The notes under the pieces are model-generated. The model was not told the origin of the DNA. It made no database searches and saw only the letters and a list, made by a program, of their open reading frames with translations. Shown here in pieces: positions 11,419-25,900 of a stretch of DNA of 55,519 nucleotides (positions within the stretch are counted from its first letter, which is position 1; each line of letters opens with the position of its first letter). The stretch comes from Candidatus Daviesbacteria bacterium RIFCSPLOWO2_01_FULL_39_23. Lineage in GTDB: Bacteria > Patescibacteriota > Microgenomatia > Daviesbacterales > UBA10151. Position numbers and translations under genes: made by a program. The stretch lies in NCBI GenBank assembly GCA_001776935.1, contig MFDN01000006.1:24414-79932 (forward strand), given 5' to 3'.

Positions 11419-12105
11419 ATGCCCCAGCTGCCTTTAAATTTAGTTAATCTAATACTGCTTTTTACTGCGATCATCGCTGCTATCCTCTATCTTCGTGAAT
11501 ACAACAAAAGAAAAAAATTGGAAGTTGAGGGTGATAAATTCTTACAAGGATTAAAAGAAAAAGGCTGGGAAACCCTGAATCAGTCCATTAAAAAATCTCA
11601 GGCTATTTTAGGAGAAGCGGAACTTGAAGGCATAAAAGCAGTTGCCGGCAATAAAGTTGAACTTTCCAAACTGGATGCAGATTATGCAAAACAAATTAAT
11701 ATTGCTTTGAATAAATCCGAACAAACCATAGCTTTGGCTCAAAATCAGCTTATGCAATTTATGCAAAACCTGCAAAAAAGAAGCGAGGCGTTTGAGGAAG
11801 CAGGCATAAAAACCGGAGAACAAAGAATAAATCAGCTTTTCGAAAAAATAGAAACCAGGGTCTCTGATTTTTTAGTGCAGACAGAACAAAAATCACTCTC
11901 GTCTATTGAACTTGAACTGAAAGCTGCCAGAGAAATGATTGATTCCTATAAAAACCAGAAATTCAAATTGATTGACGAAAATATAGTTGCCATGATGGAA
12001 CAAACACTAAGCATAGTTTTAGCCAAAAAATTGGCACTAAAAGACCAGCTGGATTTAATTTACGAAGCCTTGGAAAAGGCAAAAGCGGAAAAGTTTATTG
12101 TATAA
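11419..12105 (+). CDS. F-type ATPase b-like peripheral stalk subunit
   Basis: N-terminal TM (NLVNLILLFTAIIAAILYL) followed by long charged coiled coil; position in operon. Confidence 0.6.
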   Translation: MPQLPLNLVNLILLFTAIIAAILYLREYNKRKKLEVEGDKFLQGLKEKGWETLNQSIKKSQAILGEAELEGIKAVAGNKVELSKLDADYAKQINIALNKSEQTIALAQNQLMQFMQNLQKRSEAFEEAGIKTGEQRINQLFEKIETRVSDFLVQTEQKSLSSIELELKAAREMIDSYKNQKFKLIDENIVAMMEQTLSIVLAKKLALKDQLDLIYEALEKAKAEKFIV

Positions 12106-12113
12106 AAACTGCC

Positions 12114-12596
12114 ATGGATGAAATATTAGCAATTATTTTAAAAGACACTTATTCCCTTTCCCAGCTCAAAACCCGTTTAAGGATTTTAAAGTCTAATTTA
12201 TTAAAAACCTTTTTTGGAAACAGTGAGGAAGATGTACCTATTACTGTGCCGGATTTGAGCTGGTTAAAATCTTTACCTGCGGAATTTTATCAAAGATTTA
12301 ACAAAGATAACGTCTACCAGACTTTTTCCAACATTGAAAAAGAAATTCCTAATTTAAAAATTCTCACCATTCACTTGGCATTCGAACCGGATGATATAAC
12401 TTTAAACCAAATCAGCGCGTATGCAAGAAATACATTTTCTGCTTCCGGCTTGCTTTTAGATATTAAACAAGACTCCGCCTTAATTGCCGGAGCTGCCTTA
12501 ACCTGGAAAGGAGTTTATAAAGATTATTCCTTGCGGGCAAAACTCGATACAAAAAAAGGCGAGATTTTGCAGGAATTTAAAAAATTTTTAAGGTAA
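12114..12596 (+). CDS. F1 delta-like subunit
   Basis: C-terminal region LLLDIKQDSALIAGAALTWKGVYKDYSLRAKLDTKKGEILQEFKKFL; operon position. Confidence 0.6.
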   Translation: MDEILAIILKDTYSLSQLKTRLRILKSNLLKTFFGNSEEDVPITVPDLSWLKSLPAEFYQRFNKDNVYQTFSNIEKEIPNLKILTIHLAFEPDDITLNQISAYARNTFSASGLLLDIKQDSALIAGAALTWKGVYKDYSLRAKLDTKKGEILQEFKKFLR

Positions 12597-12597
12597 T

Positions 12598-14049
12598 ATG
12601 AATCAAACACAAGAAGTTGGTTATGTAGTTTCTTCCAGAAATTTCCTGGTTCACCTGAATGGCTTCCCCACCATCCGGGTAAACGATATGCTGGAGTCTG
12701 ATACTGGGCTGCGGGGATGGGTTAATTCTATTTACCCCGACAAAATTGAAGTTCTCATGCTGGATGAGGGTCAAGTCGCGCCGAAACAACAATTCAAAAA
12801 GCTGGATAGCCGTTTGTCAGTAACAGCGGGCGATTTTTTATTGGGAAGAGCAATTAATCCTTTAGGAGTACCTATTGACAGCAAAGGACTGCTTGCCAAA
12901 ACAAAAGACAACCCGGTTTTAGACCTTGAAACAGATGCTTTAGGAATAGAATCCCGCCGGTTTATTACTAACCAGCTTTTAACAGGAATAACATTTATAG
13001 ATACCTTAATTCCCTTAGGATTAGGCCAGAGGGAGCTTGTTTTGGGAGACGCCCATTCCGGTAAAACCGGGTTTTTAATTGATGTGATTATCAATCAGAA
13101 GAATACCGGCGTAATTTGCATACTTGCATTGGTAGGAAAACCCGCTGTGGCGGTTAGAAATTTAATTGATATATTAAGAGCTAATAAAGCATTGGATTAT
13201 ACTGTCCTGGTAGCCACCTCATCCTCTGAACCTGCCCCCTTAATTTTTTTAACCCCTAAAACCGCTATGACAATTGCCGAATACTTCCGGAAAAAAGGCA
13301 AAGATGTGCTTTTAATACTGGATGATATGGGTTCACATGCCAAGATCTACCGGGAAATTTCCCTTCTGGGGAATAAGTCGCCCGGCAGAGAATCCTATCC
13401 GGGAGATATTTTTTACCAGCATGCTCATCTTTTGGAACGGGCGGGAAATTTTCTGCCAGCTGCAGGAGGAGGCTCTATTACAGCCCTGCCTGTTGTAGAA
13501 TTGAACTTGAACGATTTTACCACTCTAATTCCCACTAACTTAATGTCTATGACTGACGGGCATTTACTGTTTAAATCCAGCATGCATGCGCAGGGGCAAA
13601 CTCCTGCCATTGATATTTCCCTATCTGTTTCCAGAGTCGGCAGGCAAACTCAGGACCGGGTCTCAAACCTTCTTTCCACGCGCGTCCGCCAGGTTTTATC
13701 ACAGGCTGCAGATCTGGAAACTATCTCAAGATTCTCATCAGAATTGCCTCCCCAGACCCAACTTATCTTAAGACAGAAAGATTTAATCATGGAAATTTTA
13801 AAGCAGGATCCTTTAATAAAAATGCCTAAAGAAATTCAGGTAATACTTCTAAGCCTTCCCTTTACTACTTTTTTTGAGGACAAAAACAGATTGTTTGTTG
13901 AAAAATATAAAAGAATTATTGCCGATGCTTTTCAGACAAATGCCCAACTTTTAACAATAACTAAATCGTTAGCAAAACTAATAAACGATGAAGAATTAAT
14001 TAAACTTTTGGAAGGAGCAGGACCGGTGCTTTCTAAGTTGTGTCCATAA
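12598..14049 (+). CDS. F1 ATPase alpha-like subunit
   Basis: P-loop variant GDAHSGKTG, LLILDDMGSHAKIYREISLL, PGRESYPGDIFYQHAHLLERAG, Arg finger context LSVSRVG. Confidence 0.9.
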   Translation: MNQTQEVGYVVSSRNFLVHLNGFPTIRVNDMLESDTGLRGWVNSIYPDKIEVLMLDEGQVAPKQQFKKLDSRLSVTAGDFLLGRAINPLGVPIDSKGLLAKTKDNPVLDLETDALGIESRRFITNQLLTGITFIDTLIPLGLGQRELVLGDAHSGKTGFLIDVIINQKNTGVICILALVGKPAVAVRNLIDILRANKALDYTVLVATSSSEPAPLIFLTPKTAMTIAEYFRKKGKDVLLILDDMGSHAKIYREISLLGNKSPGRESYPGDIFYQHAHLLERAGNFLPAAGGGSITALPVVELNLNDFTTLIPTNLMSMTDGHLLFKSSMHAQGQTPAIDISLSVSRVGRQTQDRVSNLLSTRVRQVLSQAADLETISRFSSELPPQTQLILRQKDLIMEILKQDPLIKMPKEIQVILLSLPFTTFFEDKNRLFVEKYKRIIADAFQTNAQLLTITKSLAKLINDEELIKLLEGAGPVLSKLCP

Positions 14050-14132
14050 AATTTGACATTTGAGATTTGACATTTGACAAAGAAAAATTGTCAATTGTAC
14101 ATTGCAAATTGTCAATTGGAGGCAAAGCCGAC

Positions 14133-16386
<2,254 letters not shown>

Positions 16387-16407
16387 AGAAAAGCGTTCAG
16401 CGTTAAT

Positions 16408-16683
16408 ATGGCTAACCCAACCTTACATGTCCGGATCATTTCCCCACAACAATTAATCCTCGATACTGAGGCTGTTTCCGTATCCTCTAAAAACACACAG
16501 GGGAATTTTGATATCTTACCCCAGCACGCTAACTTCATAACCCTTATTGAAAATAACCCTATCATAATCCGTCCTCAAAACGCCAAACCTCAAGCATTTA
16601 AATTCGCCCTTGCTATTATTATGGTCACCGAAAACAAAGTAAATATTTATACATACATTCAACCAAATACGGAAAAGGGATAA
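16408..16683 (+). CDS. F1 epsilon-like subunit, N-terminal beta-sandwich only
   Basis: LHVRIISPQQLILDTEAVSVSSKNTQGNFDILPQHANFITLIEN; lacks C-terminal helical hairpin. Confidence 0.8.
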   Translation: MANPTLHVRIISPQQLILDTEAVSVSSKNTQGNFDILPQHANFITLIENNPIIIRPQNAKPQAFKFALAIIMVTENKVNIYTYIQPNTEKG

Positions 16684-16712
16684 CCATGCACCGAAGCTTG
16701 AGTCAGTTAAAA

Positions 16713-16750
16713 GAGGAAGTCTCTACCGTCCGAACGATTTTTTGCGACCA
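16713..16750. repeat. 38-bp dispersed repeat, copy B
   Basis: identical to 6332-6369; lies between epsilon-like gene and giant gene. Confidence 0.95.
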
Positions 16751-16887
16751 GACGAGCTACACTACTGATCACTTTTGATATCTTCCTCGCTTTAATCTGA
16801 TATATTTCACTTTTTCTTCTTAGTATAGTAATTACATTAATAATAACCATTGACAAATCTAGGCAAATCTATGTACGATGGATTAAG

Positions 16888-16919
16888 AATCTATGCAGGT
16901 AAGCAGATTTGCATAGATT
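16888..16919. promoter_or_regulatory. inverted repeat in leader of giant gene 1
   Basis: AATCTATGCA-N12-TGCATAGATT; upstream TTGACA-N18-TACGAT. Confidence 0.55.
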
Positions 16920-16955
16920 TGAGGCAGACGGAGCCGCATTTTTAAGGTTTAAAGA

Positions 16956-19900
16956 ATGAAAAATAATCCGTCTGTTAAATATCTCAAAATTGGTCAGGCC
17001 GCTAAGGTTTTAGGCGTTTCCATTGATACCCTCAGAAGATGGGAAAAAAGCGGAAAAATATCTGCTATAAGAACTCCCGGAGGAACCAGACTCTATCCTC
17101 TCTCCTCTTTAGAAAAAATTAATCCTGCTTCAGTCGAAACATATCAAACTAGCTCAATCAGCACAGAGGAACTGCTAAAAAAAACAGAACTCTCCTCTGT
17201 CATCTCTTCGAGTCTGAGCCTGAGGGCTCATTCCCTCAGAGTCGAAGACCTGAGCGGAGCGAAGGATCTCCCGCGTATGCGGGACTCAAACGAGTTGAGA
17301 GATTCTTCGTCCGCCAACTGGCGGACTCAGAATGACAATGAAGAAAGTCACAACGATAAAGTAAAAAAATCCTTTATAACCAAGCTCTTGATTGGCTCTG
17401 CAATCCTGTCCATCATAACCCTGCTTTTAACCGGCTGGATCACAGCCTTATACCTAACCGAACCAAAAACCGCTCAGCAATTTTTCCAAAACAACATAGC
17501 TTCAGGATTATTCCTGCCCTTCCGCAAACTGGCAGAAAGCGCTGTGGTGATAATTGATGCGGGAAAGGCCAAAGATTTAGGTTTTCTCCCGCCTGAGGAA
17601 TCTCCCCCCCCTATACCCTACACCCTAAACCCTGTACCCTCTAATGTCCTGGCCGTAACGGCCAGTTCTCGGTTTTTAGAAGTAAACAGCGATACCCAAA
17701 TTAACGGTTCTCTTTTTGTGCGTGACAGTATCAATGGATTATCTTTAGAAGCAACTCCTTCTGCAGGAACTATAGCCTTAACTGCAGGAAATACCGTATT
17801 AACTGTAACAAAGACCGCCAAACTGGATCAGGATGTTTCAAGTGCTTCTGATCCGGGTTTTAAGACTTTAAACCTTTCAGCTGCCGCAAATCAGCTGATT
17901 TTTCAATCCGGCGGACCCACCGGCACTTTGACCTGGACTCCCACTGCTGCCCGGGTTATTACTTTACCTGATGCCACCGCTACCTTGATTGGATTGGATA
18001 CCACTCAAACTATAACAAACAAGACTATCTCAGGCTCGTCCAACACTTTCTCCAGTATCCCCAACTCTGCTTTAAGCAATGGGAAAATTACCTTAACTGC
18101 TGGCACCAACTTAACTGGAGGAGGGGACGTGAATCTGGGAGAATCCGCTACTCTTTCCCTAATAAGTTCCCCTGCTATTTCCGGTGTACTGAAACTGGCT
18201 GCCGGGACTGCTACTGCCCCCTCTCTAACATTCACCAATGATACTAATACCGGATTATATTGGATCAGCGCAGATAAAATCGGTTTAGTCACAGCAGGCT
18301 CTGCCACTTCCGGCATTACTGTTGATTCATCCGGAAATACCGGTATCGGCACAATAGACCCAGGGTACAAACTTGATGTTAGCGGTGATATAAGGATAGC
18401 TTCAGGCTCAGATTTGTACATCGGCACAACCGGCTTAAACGACACAGCTTCTGCCACCACCTCGGGCGCATACCTTGTTGGAGTATATGATGAGTTTGAT
18501 AATTCCTCCTCAACTAATGTCCAGGGGGCGTTGAATGATTTGGATGCGGCTATTACTTCAGGCAGCGCCAGCTCAATGTGGACCCTGTCCTCCGGAGTAA
18601 TTTATCCCACCTCCGCCACCAATGATTTTGCCGTAGGAGGCACTACTTTAGCCTCGCCTTTTTCTGTTGATGAAAGTACCAACACTGTCCGGATTGGTGA
18701 AGGCTCAAACTCCAATGCTATTTTATCCATGTATGCCTCAGACGGAGACACCGGCACAATCACCTACAACACTTCTGATACCTGGGCTTTTGCAGACGGC
18801 AGTGTTTCTATCACACCGGGCGTAGATACAGCAGCCCTGACTTTAACCGGCACCAATGTTGCCTCTTCCAACCTGGCCTATTTTAATGCCAAAAATACCT
18901 CAGGCACAATTTTCAATATTGACTACGGCTCAGCAGTTACTTTGGCTGGTAATTTGGTGGGAGAAGCCATTGATTTAAACAGCGGGAAGATTACCAACAC
19001 TGCTTATTCTATAACCGCCCTTTCTGCCACCCTTCCAACCATTACTGCAGACAACGCTGAAGGCACAGTAGCGCTTAAAGGTATCACTGTTGGTTTCGGA
19101 TCTGGTTCCGGCATTAATCAAACCGGCGCCGGAGCGCTAACTTACACTGCCGCAGATTTATCCATGCCGGCCCTGACCCAGTCAGCCGGCACTTTAACCG
19201 CCAACGGAGTCTTGGTGACCACTCCCTCCTCCATCACTACCGGAGGTACTGCCAATGCCGTAAATATTACTGCCACCGGCGTGGGCGTGGGCACTTTAAA
19301 CGCAGTCAACATCGGCGCAATTACCGGCGGCGACGGGACGGAAACAGCTTTGACTATCGGTACAGGCTGGGATAACATCCTTAAAGTCGGCAGCACCACG
19401 GTCTTAAACGGCTCAGGCGTAACCCAGGTGGCAGCAGGCGGAACAAATATCACTTCCTACACTGCCGGTGATTTGATTTATGCTTCTGACACCACTGTCT
19501 TATCCAAGCTGGCCGGCGGAGTAGCAAATGACGGCAAGGTGCTTGTTGTTTCCAGCGGCCTCCCTACCTGGGGAGTGATGAGCGGCTCATCCTGTACCAA
19601 CTGTTTGGTTAATAATCCTACCTCCACCCAAACGCTTGCCCCCACAGGTAACAACACCACAGGTTTAAGCATCAGACAAACTTCCACTGCTTTGGACGGT
19701 AATACCCCGGATGTTTTTTCAGTCACTTCCGCAGACGGGAACACAAAATATTTTTATATTGATTACCAGGGTAATGTCTCAACAGGCGCTATTTCAAACA
19801 CCACCCTGACCTTAACCCCCACCATTGATACCACTGCCCTAACCTTAGTCGGTACCAATGTCGCAACTTCTAATTTAGCGTACCTTAATTCAAAGAATTT

Positions 19901-22900
19901 ACAGGGCACTATTTTTAACATTGCTTACGGAGCAGCTGCCACCTTAAACGATAACCAGACCTTAACCGGCCAGGCCATTAATCTTTCCACCAATGTCACG
20001 GCCAATTCCTCCTCCACCAATACCATTTCTGTTACCGGGCAATCTTTAACCCTTCCTGCCGTAACCAATACAAATACTTCCGGCACCAATGCCTTAAAAG
20101 GATTGGTTATCTCGGCAGGCGGCGGTCTAAACCAAAACGGAGTTGGCGGTACCACCACCTTTACCGGAGCAGACATCACTATCCCGGCTTTAACCCAAAC
20201 AGCCGGCACTTTAACCGCCAACGGAGTCTTGGTGACCACCCCTTCCTCCATCACTACCGGAGGTACTGCCAATGCCGTAAATATTTCTGCCAGCGGCGTA
20301 GGAGCAGGCACATTAAACGGAGTAAATATTTCCTCCATAACCGGCGGGAATGCCACAGAAACAGCTATAAATATTGGTTCAGGCTGGGATATGGGAATTA
20401 CTCTGGCAGATAACTTAAAAATTGGTTTAGGCTCATCAGCCGGGTTAATTGAATTTGACGACCAGGCCAATGATGAGGTGAATATCCTAAATGCTTATGT
20501 GGGTATCGGTACTACTGCCCCTGCTAAAAGGCTGCATGTGTATGACAGCAATTATTCTTATGGCATTTTTGAAACAGCAGAAGGCGGAGGCAACTGGCTG
20601 GGTTACTTTTCTTCCGGTACCTACGGGAATGCCATCTACTCCAAAAGTACTTCTGCTTTAAGGTTTGGCACCAGCACAGATAATATTGCGGAAAGCAACT
20701 GGTCGGAAAAAATGAGGCTGACAAGCGGTGGTGATTTAGGTATTGCCACTACCACTCCTGCTAAGGCTTTGGACATTAACTCTGCCACAGGGGTTAACTT
20801 AAGGTTAACCTACAATGACTCTGATGGTTCAGCTGTAAATTACACTGATTTTTCCCTCTCTACAGCAGGTGCTTTAACCCTAACAGGTTCTGCTGCCACT
20901 TTGGCTGATGGGGCTACTGCTGAAAAGACTTTCCTGACCTTAACGCCTGGGACTATTACTTTAACCGGACCAACCCAGGTTACTTCTGTCATGGATACCT
21001 CCATTATCACAGGAGCAACCATTGCCGCCACCAATGCTGCCACGATTGATAGAGCCACAGGGCTTTCTGTAACTGCCCCCATTGATTCCACCAATGCGAC
21101 TTTAACCAATTCCTCTGCTTTAACTATCAAAGATATTACCTCAGGTGCGGGAGTGTTAACCACTCTTTCAGGTATCTACCTTGAACCCATGACAGGTGGT
21201 GCTACCAACAACATAGGTATCTGTTTTGACTGTGACGGGACATGGACCTCATCAACTGTGGCCTCTGGCATCCAGTTTGGCACTGATGCCAATGCTGTCA
21301 ACTTGTACCGTTCTGCTTCTGATACCTTAAAAACTGATGATGCTTTGACAGCAGGAGGATTGATCACCGCTTCTGCCGGCCTAACCCTGGCAGCTGATCA
21401 AAACTTAACCTTTACCTCAGGAGGAGGTATTTACACCCAAACCTTCACCGGTACCACTACTGATGCCATGACTATTACTGCCTCATCTTTGTCTACAGGC
21501 ACAGCTCTAACTATTACCGGTCCATCTGCAGGCACAGCAGGGGTGACAGATTCTATCTTGAAGCTTGCATCTGATATTGGGAATATTGGTACTGCCAACG
21601 GCTTAATCTCCTCCACAGCCACCATTGATTCCACAGCAGCTGCTGCTAATGGCATCAATCTATATCTTTCTACTGTAAATTCCAATGGCACCAATGCCAA
21701 CTCAGCTTATGGAATCTATAGCACTATGACTGATGCCATAGCTTTGGCCAATACCAACTATGGAATATATTCTGCAGTTGCCAACACCGGGGCAATTGAT
21801 TCTGCCATCACTAAAACAATTTATGGCAGCTACATCTCTGCCTCAGGCACAGGCGGAGCACCTACCACTGCCGGTACTACCAATGTTTATGGACAATACT
21901 TAACCACTACTGCTTCCCATGCAGCTGATTTTGGCACCATTAACCAATATGGACTGTATATTGCCAATGGTACTTCTTCCACCAATGGTACCTCCACAAA
22001 AACAGGATTATATGTCGAATCCTTAACGGGGGCAGATACTAATTATGCTGCTATATTTGCCAGCGGGAATGTGGGGATTGGGACAACTGCACCGGGCAGC
22101 ACCTTGGATGTAATAGGCCAACTCAGGGTTGGTCTTGGAACCTTTGACGCAGGAAGCGCCTGGGATACTATTGTGGTTGGGCCAAGGTCTGCTGATGTCA
22201 ACACTGCCTCAATCAGGATGACGCCAAGCGATACAGATGCCAGGGGCTGGAAGCTGGATACTTATGATGACGGAGCAACCCATTACTTCTCTATTTTTGA
22301 CCAGACTAACAACAGTGAGAGGTTAAGGATAAACTCCAGCGGCAGTTTGATTGTGGGGGATAATACTTTTGTTGTTACATCAACAGGTTCCATCACAGCT
22401 GCCCCTACCACCACCGGTACTTTTTTGGATTTTGCTCTGGAAACCGAATGGACTTCCGGTACTTTGATTAATGCTGATTTTGCCTCTGCCACCACCCAGG
22501 GGGCAGCAGCCATAACGGGCATGCTTTTGGATTTAAATACCAACTTAACCGCCCCCTCTGCCGGACAAAATGTCACAGGCTATGAGGTGAAGCTGCCAAC
22601 AACTTCCACTACTTCCAATACCACCACCTACACCGCTTTTAACCTTTCTACTGCAGGAGCGTTAACAAGCGGCACTGCCGGTTCAATTGCCTGGAGGGGT
22701 GCAAATATCACTATGCCTAATATCACCCAGAATCCGGAAGGATCAATCACCTCTTCAGGTATACTTTTAACCACAGGTTCCATAACCACTGCAGGCACCC
22801 AAAACGGAATAAACATCGCTGCCTCTGGTGTGGGGGCCGGGACATTAAATGGTATTAATATTGGAACTATCACCGGTAGCACTGGTACTGAAACTGCCAT

Positions 22901-25900
22901 TAATATTGCCTCAGGCTGGGATGCAGGTATAAATTTAAACGCCAACATTATTACCAATATTGGTAATACAGGCACTGATTTTGATACTTCAGGAGGCTTA
23001 ACCCTGGCAGATAACTTGACCATGAACTCTGCTAAATCAATCTACTTTACTACCGATCTAAAAACCTATATCACTGAAAACAGCGGGCTGGTTATCATGT
23101 CTTCAACAGACGGTACTGCCCGGGATATTATCTTTAAAGGCGGTTCTTTCAGCAATGAAAGGATGAGGATTAAACAGGACAGCGGGAATGTCGGACTTGG
23201 GACTACTACCCCTGATGCAGCCTTGGAGATCAACAATGACACAAGTGATATTTTAAGGTTAACCTACAATGACTCTGATGGTTCAGCTGTAAATTACACT
23301 GATTTTTCCCTCTCTACAGCAGGTGCTTTAACCCTAACAGGTTCTGCTGCCACTTTGGCTGATGGGGCTACTGCTGAAAAGACTTTCCTGACCTTAACTC
23401 CCGGGACAATTACCTTAACTGGTCCAACACAGGTAACTTCTGTGATGGATACAGCAGTATTAACTGGTGCTACCATTGCTGCCACCAATGCTACAACTAT
23501 TGACCGGGCCACAGCTCTTTCTGTTACTGCCCCCATTGATTCCACCAATGCTACCTTAACCAATTCTTCTGCTTTAACCATCAAGGATATTACATCAGGT
23601 GCAGGAGTATTAACCACTCTTTCAGGAATCTACCTTGAACCCATGACAGGTGGGGCTACCAACAACATAGGTATATGTTTTGACTGTGATGGCACCTGGA
23701 CATCCTCAACAGTTGCCTCAGGTATCCAGTTTGGCACTGATGCCAATGCTGTCAACTTGTACCGTTCTGCTTCTGATACCTTAAAAACTGATGATGCTTT
23801 CACAGCTGACGGGTTAATTACAGCCAATGCCGGTTTAACTGTAGCAGCTAACCAAAACCTAACTCTTTCTTCCGGTACAGGAACCTTTACCCAAACCTTT
23901 ACCGGAACCACCACTGATGCTATCACTTTAACAGCTTCATCCCTCACAACCGGTACAGCCTTAACCTTAACAGGCCCATCCTCCACCGGGGTTACTGACC
24001 ATTTTGTAAAACTGACCTCTGACATTGGTTCTGCTGCATCACTCCTTAACCTTAACCCTGATTTTAGCGGTGCAGGAGTAACAGGATACGGTATATACAA
24101 TACTGCAACAGATGCAACAACTGCCACTAACACTGATTATGGATATTATGGATCTTTGGCCCTGACAGGCAATGCCGGGAAAACAGGTTATGGACTATAT
24201 CAAACCATAACAGATACCTCTACTACAGCCACAACTTTGTATGGAGCTGATATATTAGTTGACCAGAATGCTGCAGCTGCTTCTGGTAATAAAGCTTTGT
24301 ATGGCATCAGAGCCCAGGTTACCAATGATGGAATAACTGATGCCTCAACAGGCACCCACAATATTTATGGAGGATACTTCTCTGCAACCGGCAACACCGG
24401 GGACACTTCCAATGTTTATGGATTATACGCTTCTGCAACAGGTGGAGATAATAATTATGCAGCTATATTTGCTAATGGAAATGTAGGTATTGGGACTACT
24501 GCCCCTGCCTATACCCTAGACATCGGCTCTTCCGCTGCTTCATCCAGGGGTTTAAATATTGCCCAGTCAGGAGCCAAAACTGCGGCTGATTATGGAATAT
24601 ATGCTGCCAATACCTCTACCTCCTCCACTAATTCCATTAATAAATATGGTATGTATATTTCCTCAACAGGCACCTGGAACGGAACTTCCGCCAAAAATTA
24701 TGCCCTTTATGTGGCAGCTCCATCCGGCGGAACTTCTAACTTCAGCAGGATTGACGGCAATTTAGGCCTTGGTATGGATCCTGAGGTTACTTTGGATGTA
24801 ACAGGTGCTATCAGGGCTTCAGGAGGTTTCAGGACAGGTGATTTATACGTTGGAGATTATTTCGGTCTTGCAGGAGGGAAAAGCAATGTGATGGGGTCTT
24901 TAACAGAAAACAACAGCGTATATATTAGGGGCGGTACCGGTACTGTGGGAGGTACTTACATCAACAAGGGCGGAGGAGATGGTAATTTCTCAGTATACGA
25001 CTCGGGGGATAACAACGTTGTCCAAAATATCTACAACCGCACCGGGGAAACATACTTTAAGCCTGCTGCTTTTGATAAAGCCTATACCCACGATGGAGTA
25101 TCAACATATACCGAGGTTACCTCAGAAGCCAAAAGCTCGGCAGGAACAGCCTTTACTGTGTTTAGCGTAGAAAACCCCTCCGATGATGCTTTATATCTGA
25201 TGCAGGACCACCGCAACAATAATATTTATTTTAATATAGCTACGGCAGGTGTTGGGGTAGGCACTATGAGAGTCTATTATGCTTCCGGCGTAGATGGTTC
25301 CAGTGTGGTCAATGCCTGGACGGAAATCACTTTGGGTAATGACGGAACAAAAGTGGGAGCTGATTCTTTGGCCCAGTCAGGCTATATCTGGTTTGCCACC
25401 CCAAGTTCTGCTAACTGGGTTACAGGTACTGTTAACGAACAAAGCGGAAAATGGTTGAAATTGGTAGCAGCTGATGCAGCTAATGTTACCACTGCCCCTA
25501 CAGTTAATTCTGTTTCCCCCACAGACGGGGACAGGTTTTTTGTCTATGCCCAGGCAGGAGATACCACAAACCCGGCTATTTATGTTGACAATAAAGGCAA
25601 TGTCGGCATGGGCACCAATTCTGTAACTGCAGGATATAAGCTGCAAATTGTGGGTGGGGCGCTTTGCGTTGATGATTCCACCTCTAATTGTCCTGCTTCA
25701 CCCACTTCCGGGGCAATTTATGTTGAAAACAGTGTTGGCACAGGTAATGTTTCTGCTTTTGATATTGCCGAGTATTACCAGTCTGCCGAGGAAGTTGATA
25801 AAGGCGATATCCTGGTTGTCGGACCTGACGGAAAAGTACAAAAATCCTCTATGCCTTACCAAAATTCTTTAATCGGCATAGTCTCTTCTGATCCGGCAAT

